Part shown: in pieces, positions 19,490 to 27,597 of the stretch | Position numbering within the stretch: position 1 is the stretch's first letter | Layout of the letters: each line of letters begins with the position of its first letter | Assembly (NCBI RefSeq): GCF_016865485.1 | Contig: NZ_AP024452.1 | Location: 1,882,501 to 1,946,500 of the forward strand | Source of the DNA: Luteitalea sp. TBR-22 | GTDB lineage: Bacteria; Acidobacteriota; Vicinamibacteria; Vicinamibacterales; Vicinamibacteraceae | DNA length: 64,000 bases | Reading direction: 5' to 3' | Made by a program: the position numbers and the translations under genes | The notes under the pieces: model-generated | What the model saw: only the letters and a program-made list of their open reading frames with translations | Told to the model about the DNA's origin: nothing | The model's database searches: none

Positions 19490-20652
19490 TGCGCGCCGGG
19501 ACGATCGCGCTCGCCGTCGCGCTGGCCTGCGTGGCGCTGCCCGCGCAGGCGCAGCGACGGGTGATCCGGCCGGAGGGCGCCCCGACCGATCGTCCGTACT
19601 CGCCGGGCATCCAGGTCGGGCAGACGCTGTACATCTCGGGTCAGCTCGGCCTGCCCGGCACCGGCCCGACGCCCGCGACGATGGACGCGCAGGCCCGGCA
19701 GGCGATGGACGGGATCGGCGCCGTGCTGAAGGCGGCCGGCCTCGGCTACGAGCACCTCGTGAAGTGCCAGGTGTACCTGGCCAACATGGATGACTACGCC
19801 GCGATGAACGCCGCGTACCAGTCCTACTTCAAGGGCCGGGTGCCGGCCCGCACGACAATCCAGGCCGCGGCGCTGCCGTCGAAGGCGGGCGTGGAGATCG
19901 GCTGCATCGCCTACGCCGACCTCGCATCGATCTCGGTCGTGACCCCGCCCGCCGGCACGCTGCCCGCGCCGCTCGGCCCGTATTCGCCGGCCGTCTGGGC
20001 CGGCGACACCCTGTACCTGTCGGGCATGGGCGGGCAGAATCCGGCCACGAAGGCGGTGGCCGAGGACGTGCCCGGGCAGGTGACGCAGACCATCGCCAAC
20101 ATCTCGACGACGTTGAAGGCGGCGTCGCTCGAGTTGCGTGACGTCGTGTCCACGCAGGGCTACCTGACGCGCCTGGACGAAGTGGGGCAGTATCCGCCGG
20201 CCTTCACCGCGGCGTTCGCGCCACTGCCGCTGCCGGCGCGCGGGCTGGTGGTGGTGCCGCGCCTGCCGGGACCCATCCGCGCGGAGCTGACGTTTGTGGC
20301 CGTCCGCCCGACCGTCAAGCGCGAGCCCATCGGCGATGTCGAGAAGCCGCACGCCATCAAGGCGGGGGCCACGTTGTACGCCGGTCCGGAGGAAGCGCCC
20401 GACGCCGGGACGACGACAGAGGCTCAGGCGCGTGAGACTTTCGCCTACCTGCGTGGCACCCTGAGCGAGGCGGGACTGACGATGCGAGACGTCGCGTCGG
20501 TGACGGTGTACCTCAGCGACCTGGCCGACATGCCGGCGATGAACGCCGTGTTCAAGGAGACGTTCCCCGTCGATCCACCGGCGCGCGTGACCCTGCAGGT
20601 CCAGCCGGAAGGAAAGGAACGGATTCGCGTCGCGCTGATCGCCGCACGCTGA
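19489..20652 (+). CDS. exported protein with three tandem RidA domains
   Basis: A 387-residue protein with a signal peptide (residues 1-21, cleavage after PAQAQ). Three YjgF/RidA domains follow: about 23-135, 140-262 and 265-387. RidA hydrolyses reactive enamine/imine intermediates from PLP enzymes, using a conserved Arg. The Arg is present in each domain (PARTTIQ, PARGLVV, PARVTLQ). The partner Glu is present in domains 1 and 2 (VEIGC, AELTF) but replaced in domain 3 (RIRVAL). Three domains in one chain would mimic the RidA trimer. It overlaps the metallohydrolase stop and precedes the PLP enzyme, so a coupled pathway is likely. Confidence 0.88.
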   Translation: MRAGTIALAVALACVALPAQAQRRVIRPEGAPTDRPYSPGIQVGQTLYISGQLGLPGTGPTPATMDAQARQAMDGIGAVLKAAGLGYEHLVKCQVYLANMDDYAAMNAAYQSYFKGRVPARTTIQAAALPSKAGVEIGCIAYADLASISVVTPPAGTLPAPLGPYSPAVWAGDTLYLSGMGGQNPATKAVAEDVPGQVTQTIANISTTLKAASLELRDVVSTQGYLTRLDEVGQYPPAFTAAFAPLPLPARGLVVVPRLPGPIRAELTFVAVRPTVKREPIGDVEKPHAIKAGATLYAGPEEAPDAGTTTEAQARETFAYLRGTLSEAGLTMRDVASVTVYLSDLADMPAMNAVFKETFPVDPPARVTLQVQPEGKERIRVALIAAR

Positions 20653-20739
20653 TGCCTGACGTTTGACGATTGATGCACGGTAGCGGCGACGACCCAGAGG
20701 CGACAGGCCGCCTGCAGGCCGCAGCCCGCAGCCGTTTGG

Positions 20740-20785
20740 ACTGCCGACCGACTGCCGACCGACTGCCGACCGCCGACTGCCGGCC
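20740..20785. repeat. CGACTGC low-complexity tandem repeat
   Basis: The spacer between the triple-RidA and PLP genes (20653-20802) holds several ACTGCCGACCG units in tandem. It resembles the heptad run at 10855-10900 in structure. No function is apparent. Confidence 0.7.
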
Positions 20786-20802
20786 ATGATCCAGGAGCCC
20801 TC

Positions 20803-22002
20803 ATGCTGACCCGACGTACCTTCTTCGAGCGCCTGTCCACGCTGCCCCTGGTGGGCGGCTTCCTCGGCGGCGCCGCCACCAGCGCCGCGGCGGCCACGCC
20901 GATGACGCGCGACTACTTCAAGGAACTCGGCGTCCGGCCGTTCATCAACGCGGCGGGCACCTACACCGACATGACCGCGTCGCTGATGCCGCCCGAGGTG
21001 ATGGCGGCCATCAACTACGCGTCGAAGCATTACGTGCCGCTCAACGAGCTGCACGACAAGGTGGGCGAGCGCATCGCGACGCTCGTGAAGGCGGAGGCGG
21101 CGCTGGTGTCGTCGGGCGCCGCGTCGGCCATCACGCTCGGCACGGCCGGCGTGCTCACCGGCGGCGACCCGCAGAAGGTGATCGACCTGCCGAACCTGGC
21201 GGGCATGAAGAGCGAGGTCATCATGCTGAAGTCGCATCGCTTCGGCTACGACCATGCGGTGCGCAACTGCGGCGTGAAGATCGTCGAGGTGGAGACGGCC
21301 GCCGAACTCGAGAAGGCGATCAACCCGCAGACGGCGATGATGCTCTTCTACAACAACAACAACTCGGTCGGGCAGGTGCGCGACGAGGAGTTCGTGCGTC
21401 TCGGCAAGAAGCACGGCATCCCGACGATGAACGACTGCGCGGCAGACGTGCCGCCGGTCGAGAACCTCTGGAAGTACACGGCGATGGGCTTCGATCTGGT
21501 GTGCTTCTCTGGCGGCAAGGGCATCCGCGGCCCGCAGAGCGCCGGGCTGCTGCTCGGGCGCAAGGACCTGATCAAGGCGGCGCGCGCCAATGCGGCGCCC
21601 AACGGCAACTCCATCGGCCGCGGCATGAAAGTGAACAAGGAGGAGATGCTGGGCATGCTGGCCGCGATCGAGCGCTTCGTGAAGCTCGACCACGCAGCCC
21701 TCGACCGCGAGTACACCCGTCGCGCCGAACTGATCCTCAAGAGCCTCGCCGGGCTGCCGGGCATCACGGCCGGCATCACCGTGCCCGAAGTGGCCAACCA
21801 CGTGCCTCACGTGGAGATCAAGATCGACGCGGCGGCCGCCGGGATCACCGGCCCCGAGATCTCGAAGAAGCTCCGCGAGGGCACGCCGTCGATCGGCGTC
21901 CGTCCGGGCGACGACCTCATGATCGGCGTGTGGATGATGCAGCCCGGCGACGAGGTCGTCGTCGCCCGCCGGCTGAAGGAAGTGATCACGAAGAAGGCGT
22001 GA
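20803..22002 (+). CDS. Tat-exported selA-related PLP enzyme
   Basis: A 399-residue protein. The N-terminus is a twin-arginine signal (TRRTFFERLSTLPLVGGFLG). The body matches the selA-related PLP family that includes D-glucosaminate-6-phosphate ammonia-lyase: LGVRPFINAAGTYTDMT at about 44, AALVSSGAASAITLG at about 100, and the PLP-lysine in LVCFSGGKGIRGPQSAGLLL at about 237. Tat export would allow it to leave the cell folded with PLP bound. It probably eliminates ammonia from an amino acid or amino-sugar acid, releasing an enamine that the adjacent RidA proteins could hydrolyse. The exact substrate is unknown. Confidence 0.85.
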   Translation: MLTRRTFFERLSTLPLVGGFLGGAATSAAAATPMTRDYFKELGVRPFINAAGTYTDMTASLMPPEVMAAINYASKHYVPLNELHDKVGERIATLVKAEAALVSSGAASAITLGTAGVLTGGDPQKVIDLPNLAGMKSEVIMLKSHRFGYDHAVRNCGVKIVEVETAAELEKAINPQTAMMLFYNNNNSVGQVRDEEFVRLGKKHGIPTMNDCAADVPPVENLWKYTAMGFDLVCFSGGKGIRGPQSAGLLLGRKDLIKAARANAAPNGNSIGRGMKVNKEEMLGMLAAIERFVKLDHAALDREYTRRAELILKSLAGLPGITAGITVPEVANHVPHVEIKIDAAAAGITGPEISKKLREGTPSIGVRPGDDLMIGVWMMQPGDEVVVARRLKEVITKKA

Positions 22003-22021
22003 ACCTCTGCCTTCTTCGTGG

Positions 22022-22089
22022 CTCAGGACTCAGGGCTCAAGGCAAGAAACAAGTCAGAAGGCTTTCTGAGCCCTGAGCCTTGAGCCCTG
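22022..22089. repeat. GGCTCA-type inverted repeat between convergent genes
   Basis: CAGGGCTCAAGGC (22031-22043) pairs perfectly with GCCTTGAGCCCTG (22077-22089) across a 33-nt loop. The hairpin sits between the PLP gene and the convergent RidA gene and could end both transcripts. Relatives are at 7238 and 16300, so it is also a dispersed repeat. Confidence 0.7.
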
Positions 22090-22099
22090 CGCCTTCTCG

Positions 22100-22591
22100 T
22101 CAGAGCGCCGCGATGCAGTCCATCTCCACCAGCGACTTGCCGGGGATGCCGCCGTACGCGGCAATCGTCGTGCGGACCGGCGGGTTGGCGCCGAAGCGGC
22201 CGCGGAACACCTCGTTCATCGCCGCGTAGTCCTGCAGGTCGTGCAGGTACACGTTCACCTTCAGCACCTTCTCCATCGACGAGCCGGCCTTCTTCAGCTC
22301 GCTCTCCAGGGCGTCGAGCACCTTCGCCGTGTGCAGCTTGATGTCGCCTTCCTCGTGGTAGCCCTTGCCGGCCACGAACACGAGCCCGCCCGTGTGGACC
22401 TTGACTGCCGAGAAGAGCGGCGCCTGCTTCGGCGCCTCGGCCTGCTGGGCGGCATCGGGGATCGTCACGGTGGCGCCGCCCGGGGCGGCGTGGGCCTTGC
22501 CGCCGAAGAGCCCGGCGGCGGTGGCGCCGGCCGCGGCGAGGAGTGAACGGAAGGCGGAACGACGCGAGGACACGGGCTGGGTGGCTGGCAC
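22100..22591 (-). CDS. exported single-domain RidA protein
   Basis: A 163-residue protein with a twin-arginine-like N-terminus (SSRRSAFRSLLAAAGATAAG). The RidA domain spans about residues 55-163 and keeps the catalytic Arg (VRTTIAAYGGIP) and Glu (LVEMDCIAA). The GTG at 22591 was chosen because AGGAG lies 8 nt upstream and an earlier ATG gives an implausible leader. It converges on the PLP enzyme gene and probably shares the extracytoplasmic imine-hydrolysis task with the triple-RidA protein. Confidence 0.85.
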   Translation of the reverse strand: MPATQPVSSRRSAFRSLLAAAGATAAGLFGGKAHAAPGGATVTIPDAAQQAEAPKQAPLFSAVKVHTGGLVFVAGKGYHEEGDIKLHTAKVLDALESELKKAGSSMEKVLKVNVYLHDLQDYAAMNEVFRGRFGANPPVRTTIAAYGGIPGKSLVEMDCIAAL

Positions 22592-22737
22592 GCGAGAATC
22601 TCCTGGGTTGGTCGGGGGGAGGCAGGCCTGTCTGACGGCCCGAGAATAGCCGCGCCCTGCGCCGCCGGCAAGCCTTCCCAACAGCGGCGTGGACATGGCG
22701 GGCAATTTCGACTACGTTGGGCGCGTTCCATCGAACT

Positions 22738-22771
22738 GAAACGGCGCACCGATTCGAGGGCGCGCCGTTTC
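22738..22771 (+). promoter_or_regulatory. hairpin in the 5' leader of the TonB receptor gene
   Basis: A perfect 10-bp stem, GAAACGGCGC and GCGCCGTTTC, with a 14-nt loop, lies about 100 nt upstream of the receptor GTG. A second weaker inverted repeat (about 22780-22840) follows before the ribosome site. It may be a leader RNA structure or attenuator. The rest of 22592-22868 shows nothing I can name. Confidence 0.45.
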
Positions 22772-22868
22772 GGATGTGCGTTCGCTCTCCGGCGGTTGGT
22801 CTGGCACGAGCCACGGCTCTGGCCACGAACGGAGCGAGCGCCGCCCCCCGTCCGAGGAGGATGTCCGC

Positions 22869-25800
22869 GTGCTCCGAGCCCTGAGTTCCGCCGTTCTGGC
22901 ACTCCTGTTGTCCACACCCGCGTTCGCGCAGCTCGCTTCGCAAACCGGCCTGATCGGCACCGTCACCGACTCGGGCGGCGGCATCCTGCCGGGCGCCACC
23001 GTCACGGCGGTGAACACGGGCACGCAGGCGACCCTCACCGGCGTGACCAACGAGGCCGGCGTCTACCAGTTCAACGCGGTGCCGATTGGCACGTACGAAA
23101 TCACGATCAGCCTCCAGGGCTTCCAGACCTTCAAGGCGACCAACGTCCGGGTCGGATCCAATCAGGTCGCCCGCCAGGACGCGGTGCTCGCCGTGGGCGA
23201 CCTGTCTGAGACGATCACCGTCGAGGCGGCCAACACGACGGTCCAGACCGACCGCGCCGCGGTGTCGCAGACGGTCGAGGCGCGCGCGGTCACCGACCTG
23301 CCGTCGAGCGGCCGCAACGTCTGGCAGATGGCCTCGACGACGCCCGGCGTGCTGCGCGGCAACACGACCGACATCGGCCTGTCGTTCCGCGGCGCCGGCC
23401 AGCGCGAGATCCAGAACAGCCTGACCATGGACGGCATCAACGCCACGTCCAACCTGCTCGCGATGACCAGCATGCGGCCGATGGCCGACGCGGTGCAGGA
23501 AGTGGCGGTGCAGACAGGGAGCACGTCGGCCGAGTACGGGTCGTACCTGGGCGTGCACGTCAACGTGGTGACCAAGGCGGGCACCAACCTGTTCCACGGC
23601 GCGCTGTTCGAGTACTTCCAGGACGACGCGCTCGAGAGCCGCGGGTACTTCGACAACCCGAACCTGCCCGAGCCGCCCAAGCGCAGCAACCAGTACGGCA
23701 TGCAGTTCGACGGCCCCGTGATCATCCCGGGCCTCTACAACGGCCGCAACAAGACGTTCTTCATGGGCGCCTACGAGGGGCAGCGGTCCAACCGCACCAC
23801 GAGCCCGATCGGCTCGGTGCCGACCGAGAAGATGCGGCGTGGCGACTTCAGCGAGATCGCGACCCAGATCGTCAACCCGTACACGAAGGTGCCGTACCCG
23901 GGGAACCAGATCCCGCTGTCGCAGTTCTCCGACGAGGCCGTCCGCCTGATGCAGTACTTCCCGCTGCCGACCGGCCCCGGCACGGCCAACAACTACCAGG
24001 GCCCCGTCCTCACCGAGACCGAGGTCGACCAGATCCTCGCCCGCGTCGACCAGAACATCACCAACTCGGCCCGCATGTACGTGCGCTACAACTGGGTGGA
24101 TGCCTTCGACGGCTTCGGCGCGCTCAGCCCGACGCAGGGCCTGTACCAGCCGCGCGTCAACAAGAACACGCTGGTGTCGTACCAGCAGACGCTGTCGCCG
24201 ACCCTGCTCAACGACTTCCGCATCGGCTACCACCGCATCGACTTCGACTCGCTGAACAACTTCACGCTGGACGGCAACACGACGGCCGGCGCCGACATCG
24301 GCATCCCCGGCTTCGACGGCGACGTCAAGTACAACAACCCCGGCATCCCCACCATCGGCATCACCGCGTTCAGCGGCCTCGGCAACGGCGGCACCAACTG
24401 GTACCAGTTCGACACCACGTTCCAGATGTCGAACGTGCTGTCGTGGACGAAGGGCAAGCACAACATCCGCACGGGCTTCGACCTGCGCAAGATGGCCACG
24501 GGGCGACGAGCGGCCAACAGCCCGCGCGGCGCGTTCAACTTCAACGGGCAGATGACCGGCTACTCGGTGGCCGACTTCCTCGTCGGCGTGCCGATCTCGG
24601 TGACCACGCCGGTCAACCAGGTGCAGGGGCACGTGGGGCAGTGGCGCAACGGCTTCTTCATCAACGACGTGTGGCAGGCGACGCGGAACATGACGCTGAG
24701 CCTCGGCCTGCGGTACGAGCGCAACACGCCGGTGCAGACCTACGAGGGCTACGCGTCGATGCTCGACGCCTCGCAGACGCAGATCATCCCGACGTCGTTC
24801 CCGGCCGTCGGCTTCGAGTTCCACGAGCCCAACACGAAGGACTGGGGGCCGCGCCTCGGCGCCACCTACCGCCTGACCGACAAGACCGTGCTGCGGGCCG
24901 GCTGGGGCATCTACTACAACCCCAACCAGATGAACTCGTTCACGTTCCTCACCAACAACCCGCCGATCGCCGCCGAGTTCACCTTCAACAACAACCCGGC
25001 CAACCCGACGCTGTCGTTCGATCAGCCGTTCGGTACCGTCGGCCCCGGCGGGCCGCCGAACATGATCACGCCGAACCGGCGCATGCCGAACGCCACGAAG
25101 AACCAGTGGAGCGCCGACCTGCAGCACGAGATCTTCGGCAGCACCGTCGTCGAGCTGCAGTACCTGGCCTCGCGTACCAAGAACCTCGATCGGAGCTACT
25201 ACAACAACACGCCGCTGCCGGGGCCGGGCGCGATCGATCCCCGGCGCCCGAACCAGTTGTTCCGCGACATCCGCACCATCCAGAACGACCTCATCGCCAA
25301 CTACGACTCGGTGGCGGTGGTGGCGCGTCGCCGCATGACCAACGGGTTCCTGCTCAACGCGCACTACACCTGGTCCAAGACGCGCGACATGGCCACCCAC
25401 TCCAACGGCGGCGGCCGCATCGTCAACAACTACGACATCTGGAGCGATTACGGCCCGGCCAACTGGGACGTGCCGCACCGCCTCGTGGTGAGCTACGTGT
25501 GGGACATGCCGTTCTTCCGTGACTCGGACAACTACTTCCTGCGCGGCATCGTCGGCGGCTGGCAGATTGCGGGCGTCACGACGATCCAGAGCGGCACGCC
25601 GCTCAACGTGACGATCCAGCCTGACCGCGCCAACACGGGCCAGCCCAACCAGCGGCCGAACCTGGTGAACGCCAACGTGACCCTGAGCTGCCAGGCCAAC
25701 CCGAACGGCCTCGGCCTGGTCGGCTGCATCGACCCTGCGGCCTTCGCGTTGCCGGACCCGTTCACCTACGGCAACACGCCGCGCAACTACCTGCGCGGGC

Positions 25801-26009
25801 CGAAGTACAGCCAGACCGACGTGTCGTTCATGAAGAACTTCGCCACCGGCGGCCGCTCGCGCATCCAGCTTCGTGCCGAGGTGTTCAACCTGTTCAACCA
25901 GGTGAACTGGGGCGCCCCGGGCACGACGTTCGGCGCCGCCAACTTCGGCATCATCGCGTCGGCCGACACGATGCGCCGCGCCGAGCTCGGTGTGAAGTTC
26001 CTGTTCTAG
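22869..26009 (+). CDS. Oar-like TonB-dependent receptor with carboxypeptidase-like N-terminal domain
   Basis: A 1046-residue outer-membrane protein. A signal peptide (SSAVLALLLSTPAFAQ) is followed by a carboxypeptidase-regulatory-like domain (about 25-105, GLIGTVTDSGGGILPGATVT). Next come a plug domain (about 120-230, with LTMDGINATSNL and SAEYGSYLGVHVNVVTKAGT) and a 22-strand-type barrel ending in aromatic Phe (ELGVKFLF). No TonB box is obvious. Such receptors are abundant in acidobacteria and import large nutrients or act in secretion. The GTG is preceded by GAGGAGG. Adjacent to the exported catabolic cluster, it may import that substrate. Confidence 0.92.
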   Translation: MLRALSSAVLALLLSTPAFAQLASQTGLIGTVTDSGGGILPGATVTAVNTGTQATLTGVTNEAGVYQFNAVPIGTYEITISLQGFQTFKATNVRVGSNQVARQDAVLAVGDLSETITVEAANTTVQTDRAAVSQTVEARAVTDLPSSGRNVWQMASTTPGVLRGNTTDIGLSFRGAGQREIQNSLTMDGINATSNLLAMTSMRPMADAVQEVAVQTGSTSAEYGSYLGVHVNVVTKAGTNLFHGALFEYFQDDALESRGYFDNPNLPEPPKRSNQYGMQFDGPVIIPGLYNGRNKTFFMGAYEGQRSNRTTSPIGSVPTEKMRRGDFSEIATQIVNPYTKVPYPGNQIPLSQFSDEAVRLMQYFPLPTGPGTANNYQGPVLTETEVDQILARVDQNITNSARMYVRYNWVDAFDGFGALSPTQGLYQPRVNKNTLVSYQQTLSPTLLNDFRIGYHRIDFDSLNNFTLDGNTTAGADIGIPGFDGDVKYNNPGIPTIGITAFSGLGNGGTNWYQFDTTFQMSNVLSWTKGKHNIRTGFDLRKMATGRRAANSPRGAFNFNGQMTGYSVADFLVGVPISVTTPVNQVQGHVGQWRNGFFINDVWQATRNMTLSLGLRYERNTPVQTYEGYASMLDASQTQIIPTSFPAVGFEFHEPNTKDWGPRLGATYRLTDKTVLRAGWGIYYNPNQMNSFTFLTNNPPIAAEFTFNNNPANPTLSFDQPFGTVGPGGPPNMITPNRRMPNATKNQWSADLQHEIFGSTVVELQYLASRTKNLDRSYYNNTPLPGPGAIDPRRPNQLFRDIRTIQNDLIANYDSVAVVARRRMTNGFLLNAHYTWSKTRDMATHSNGGGRIVNNYDIWSDYGPANWDVPHRLVVSYVWDMPFFRDSDNYFLRGIVGGWQIAGVTTIQSGTPLNVTIQPDRANTGQPNQRPNLVNANVTLSCQANPNGLGLVGCIDPAAFALPDPFTYGNTPRNYLRGPKYSQTDVSFMKNFATGGRSRIQLRAEVFNLFNQVNWGAPGTTFGAANFGIIASADTMRRAELGVKFLF

Positions 26010-26022
26010 TTCGCGTGCAGTT

Positions 26023-26073
26023 CCGGGAATGCCGGAATGTCGAGGTCTTCGGACCCCACATCCGGCATCCCGG
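26023..26073 (+). terminator. probable terminator hairpin after the TonB receptor
   Basis: CCGGGAATGCCGGAATGT (26023-26040) pairs with ACATCCGGCATCCCGG (26058-26073), leaving two bulged A residues and a 17-nt loop. It starts 13 nt after the stop codon. A short ATT-containing stretch follows rather than a true T-run. Confidence 0.55.
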
Positions 26074-26191
26074 CATTCGTCATTTCGCCCCTCAGACCTG
26101 ATCGCCCACTGCCGACCGCCGCCCCGACGGCAATCCCGCATCGTCGGCGGAGCATTCGCGTAAGCCATCGTTTCCATGGGACGATCAGCCG

Positions 26192-26692
26192 ATGAAAGCC
26201 GTGCTGACCGTCTTTTCGCTCATCCATGGACTCGTCGCCCTCCTGTTCGCCAGCGCCGCGCTCCTGCTGATCGTGATCGCGGCTCGCGTGGGATGGCAGG
26301 CGCTCATGAGCGGCGTGGACCGCAGTGCCGCGCAGCAGATCATCGAGGCCGTCGGCGTGCTCGCTGCCGCCGTCGTCGCGCTGCAGATCGCGCAGACGGT
26401 CGCGGAGGAGGAGGTCGTGCGCGAGGCACACATCAGCGGGCCGACCCGCGTGCGTCGTTTCCTGTCGCGCTTCCTCGTGGTGGTGGTCGTGGCACTGGCG
26501 ATCGAGGGGCTCGTCGCCGTGTTCAAGTCGGCGGGTGACCCATCACAGATGCTGGCGGCGTCAGTCCTCGTCCTGTCGACCGGCGCGCTGCTGGCGGGAT
26601 GGGGCGTGTTCGTGCGCATGAATCGCTATGCGGAGGAACTGGAGCCGGAAGCGATGGCCGAGGCCACGCGCGAGGACGCCAAGCTCGCGTGA
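26192..26692 (+). CDS. small four-helix membrane protein of unknown function
   Basis: A 166-residue protein with four predicted membrane segments: about 4-31 (VLTVFSLIHGLVALLFASAA), 48-68, 89-110 (FLVVVVVALAIEGLVAVF) and 118-138. The C-terminal tail is acidic (EELEPEAMAEATRED). I do not recognise a named family; the topology is loosely like PsiE-type proteins. It stands alone between two hairpins, on the strand of the TonB receptor. Confidence 0.65.
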   Translation: MKAVLTVFSLIHGLVALLFASAALLLIVIAARVGWQALMSGVDRSAAQQIIEAVGVLAAAVVALQIAQTVAEEEVVREAHISGPTRVRRFLSRFLVVVVVALAIEGLVAVFKSAGDPSQMLAASVLVLSTGALLAGWGVFVRMNRYAEELEPEAMAEATREDAKLA

Positions 26693-26702
26693 CTGCCACG
26701 CC

Positions 26703-26740
26703 GTCACGCCACGAGCCACCTTTCGGCTCGTGGCGGTGAC
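26703..26740 (+). terminator. long hairpin after the small membrane protein gene
   Basis: GTCACGCCACGAGCC and GGCTCGTGGCGGTGAC form a 15-bp stem with one bulge and a 7-nt loop, beginning 11 nt after the stop codon. It is a likely transcription terminator, although no T-run follows. Confidence 0.55.
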
Positions 26741-26909
26741 GACGCAGTCGAGGCCGCTCCGTGACGCCCGTCGCTCGGTCACGGATCCTCTTGCAGTCAG
26801 GGCGACAGCAGAGCCATGATTGGCGCTCCCAACGGCTGAGGTAACGCCTTGCGCGCCGAGCATGATGCCGGCGCGCCACAAGGCTCCCCCACGCGCAGGA
26901 GCGCCGACG

Positions 26910-27503
26910 ATGGTCCGAGGACACAGAGTGGGCAGGCGCATGGGCACCATCTGCCTGACGGCCCTGTCGCTGTTGCCGATCGCCGCCGCCGCGCAACCGC
27001 CACGCGCGCGCCCACCGGTCGAGGAGATTTTCATCCTGCGCTCGGTGCGCCTCTCGCGGCAGGCGCCCAGCGACTTCTGCGGGGCGTCGGGCCTCGGAGT
27101 GACGACGCCGGTCGCCGAGGATCGCTACGAGTTCAGGGCAGTGGCGACCGACGCCGCGACCGGTCGGGTGACGAGCGTGAACGGAGCCCGAGTCGGCACG
27201 TTGCAGGCGTGCCTCGGCACGACGGCCGACGCGAGGGTCGGCGACTTCCACGCGTGGGGTGAAGTCGGGGGCATGCCGCTGCTGGCGCGCGGGCAGTGTC
27301 GCGTGACCGGGGAGGGTGTGCCTGAAGCCGGGCTCACGCTCTACGCGGGCCAGTTCGATCTGTCCGGACTGCCTCCTGAGTATGTCGATGGCCGGTTGAC
27401 CACCAACACGGTTCAGGGGCGGACGCCGGTGGGTGCCAACAGCGATCCGCCCGGTTACACACAGCCCTCGATCGCGACCATCCGCCTGTGGAAGAAGCGA
27501 TAA
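26910..27503 (+). CDS. exported protein of unknown function
   Basis: A 197-residue protein with an N-terminal signal (GTICLTALSLLPIAAAAQ). I do not recognise the family. The mature part is beta-rich, with three Cys (DFCGASG, QACLGT, GQCRVTGEG) that could form disulfides, and it ends in RLWKKR. The ATG at 26910 follows AGGAG; an ATG 30 nt later is also possible. The 3' end, including the codons for the terminal WKKR, is part of a duplicated segment that recurs at 28776. Confidence 0.6.
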   Translation: MVRGHRVGRRMGTICLTALSLLPIAAAAQPPRARPPVEEIFILRSVRLSRQAPSDFCGASGLGVTTPVAEDRYEFRAVATDAATGRVTSVNGARVGTLQACLGTTADARVGDFHAWGEVGGMPLLARGQCRVTGEGVPEAGLTLYAGQFDLSGLPPEYVDGRLTTNTVQGRTPVGANSDPPGYTQPSIATIRLWKKR

Positions 27504-27597
27504 CGACGGCAGCGCGTGGGCTCGCTCCTGTTCAGGAGGCAGTCATGACAGTTCGGTTCTTCACGATGGCCATGGCCATCGGTGTGAGCGCGCTTGC
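27488..27597 (+). repeat. direct repeat flanking the esterase gene, copy 1
   Basis: Two blocks are repeated about 1.25-1.3 kb downstream: the terminal codons of the preceding gene (GTGGAAGAAGCGATA at 27488-27502) and the first 17 codons of the next gene (27545-27597). Copy 2 is at 28776-28853, where the intervening spacer is shorter. The repeats bracket the esterase and a mini-ORF. Confidence 0.8.

Noticed and set aside
19072-21810. 912-codon minus-strand frame across the hydrolase, RidA and PLP genes
   Set aside because: Spans three well-supported plus-strand genes and has no recognisable motif.
22023-26177. 1384-codon open frame on the minus strand opposite the TonB receptor
   Set aside because: It is the antisense shadow of a GC-rich gene: Arg/Val/His-rich, no domain, no ribosome site, and the plus strand encodes a clear receptor.
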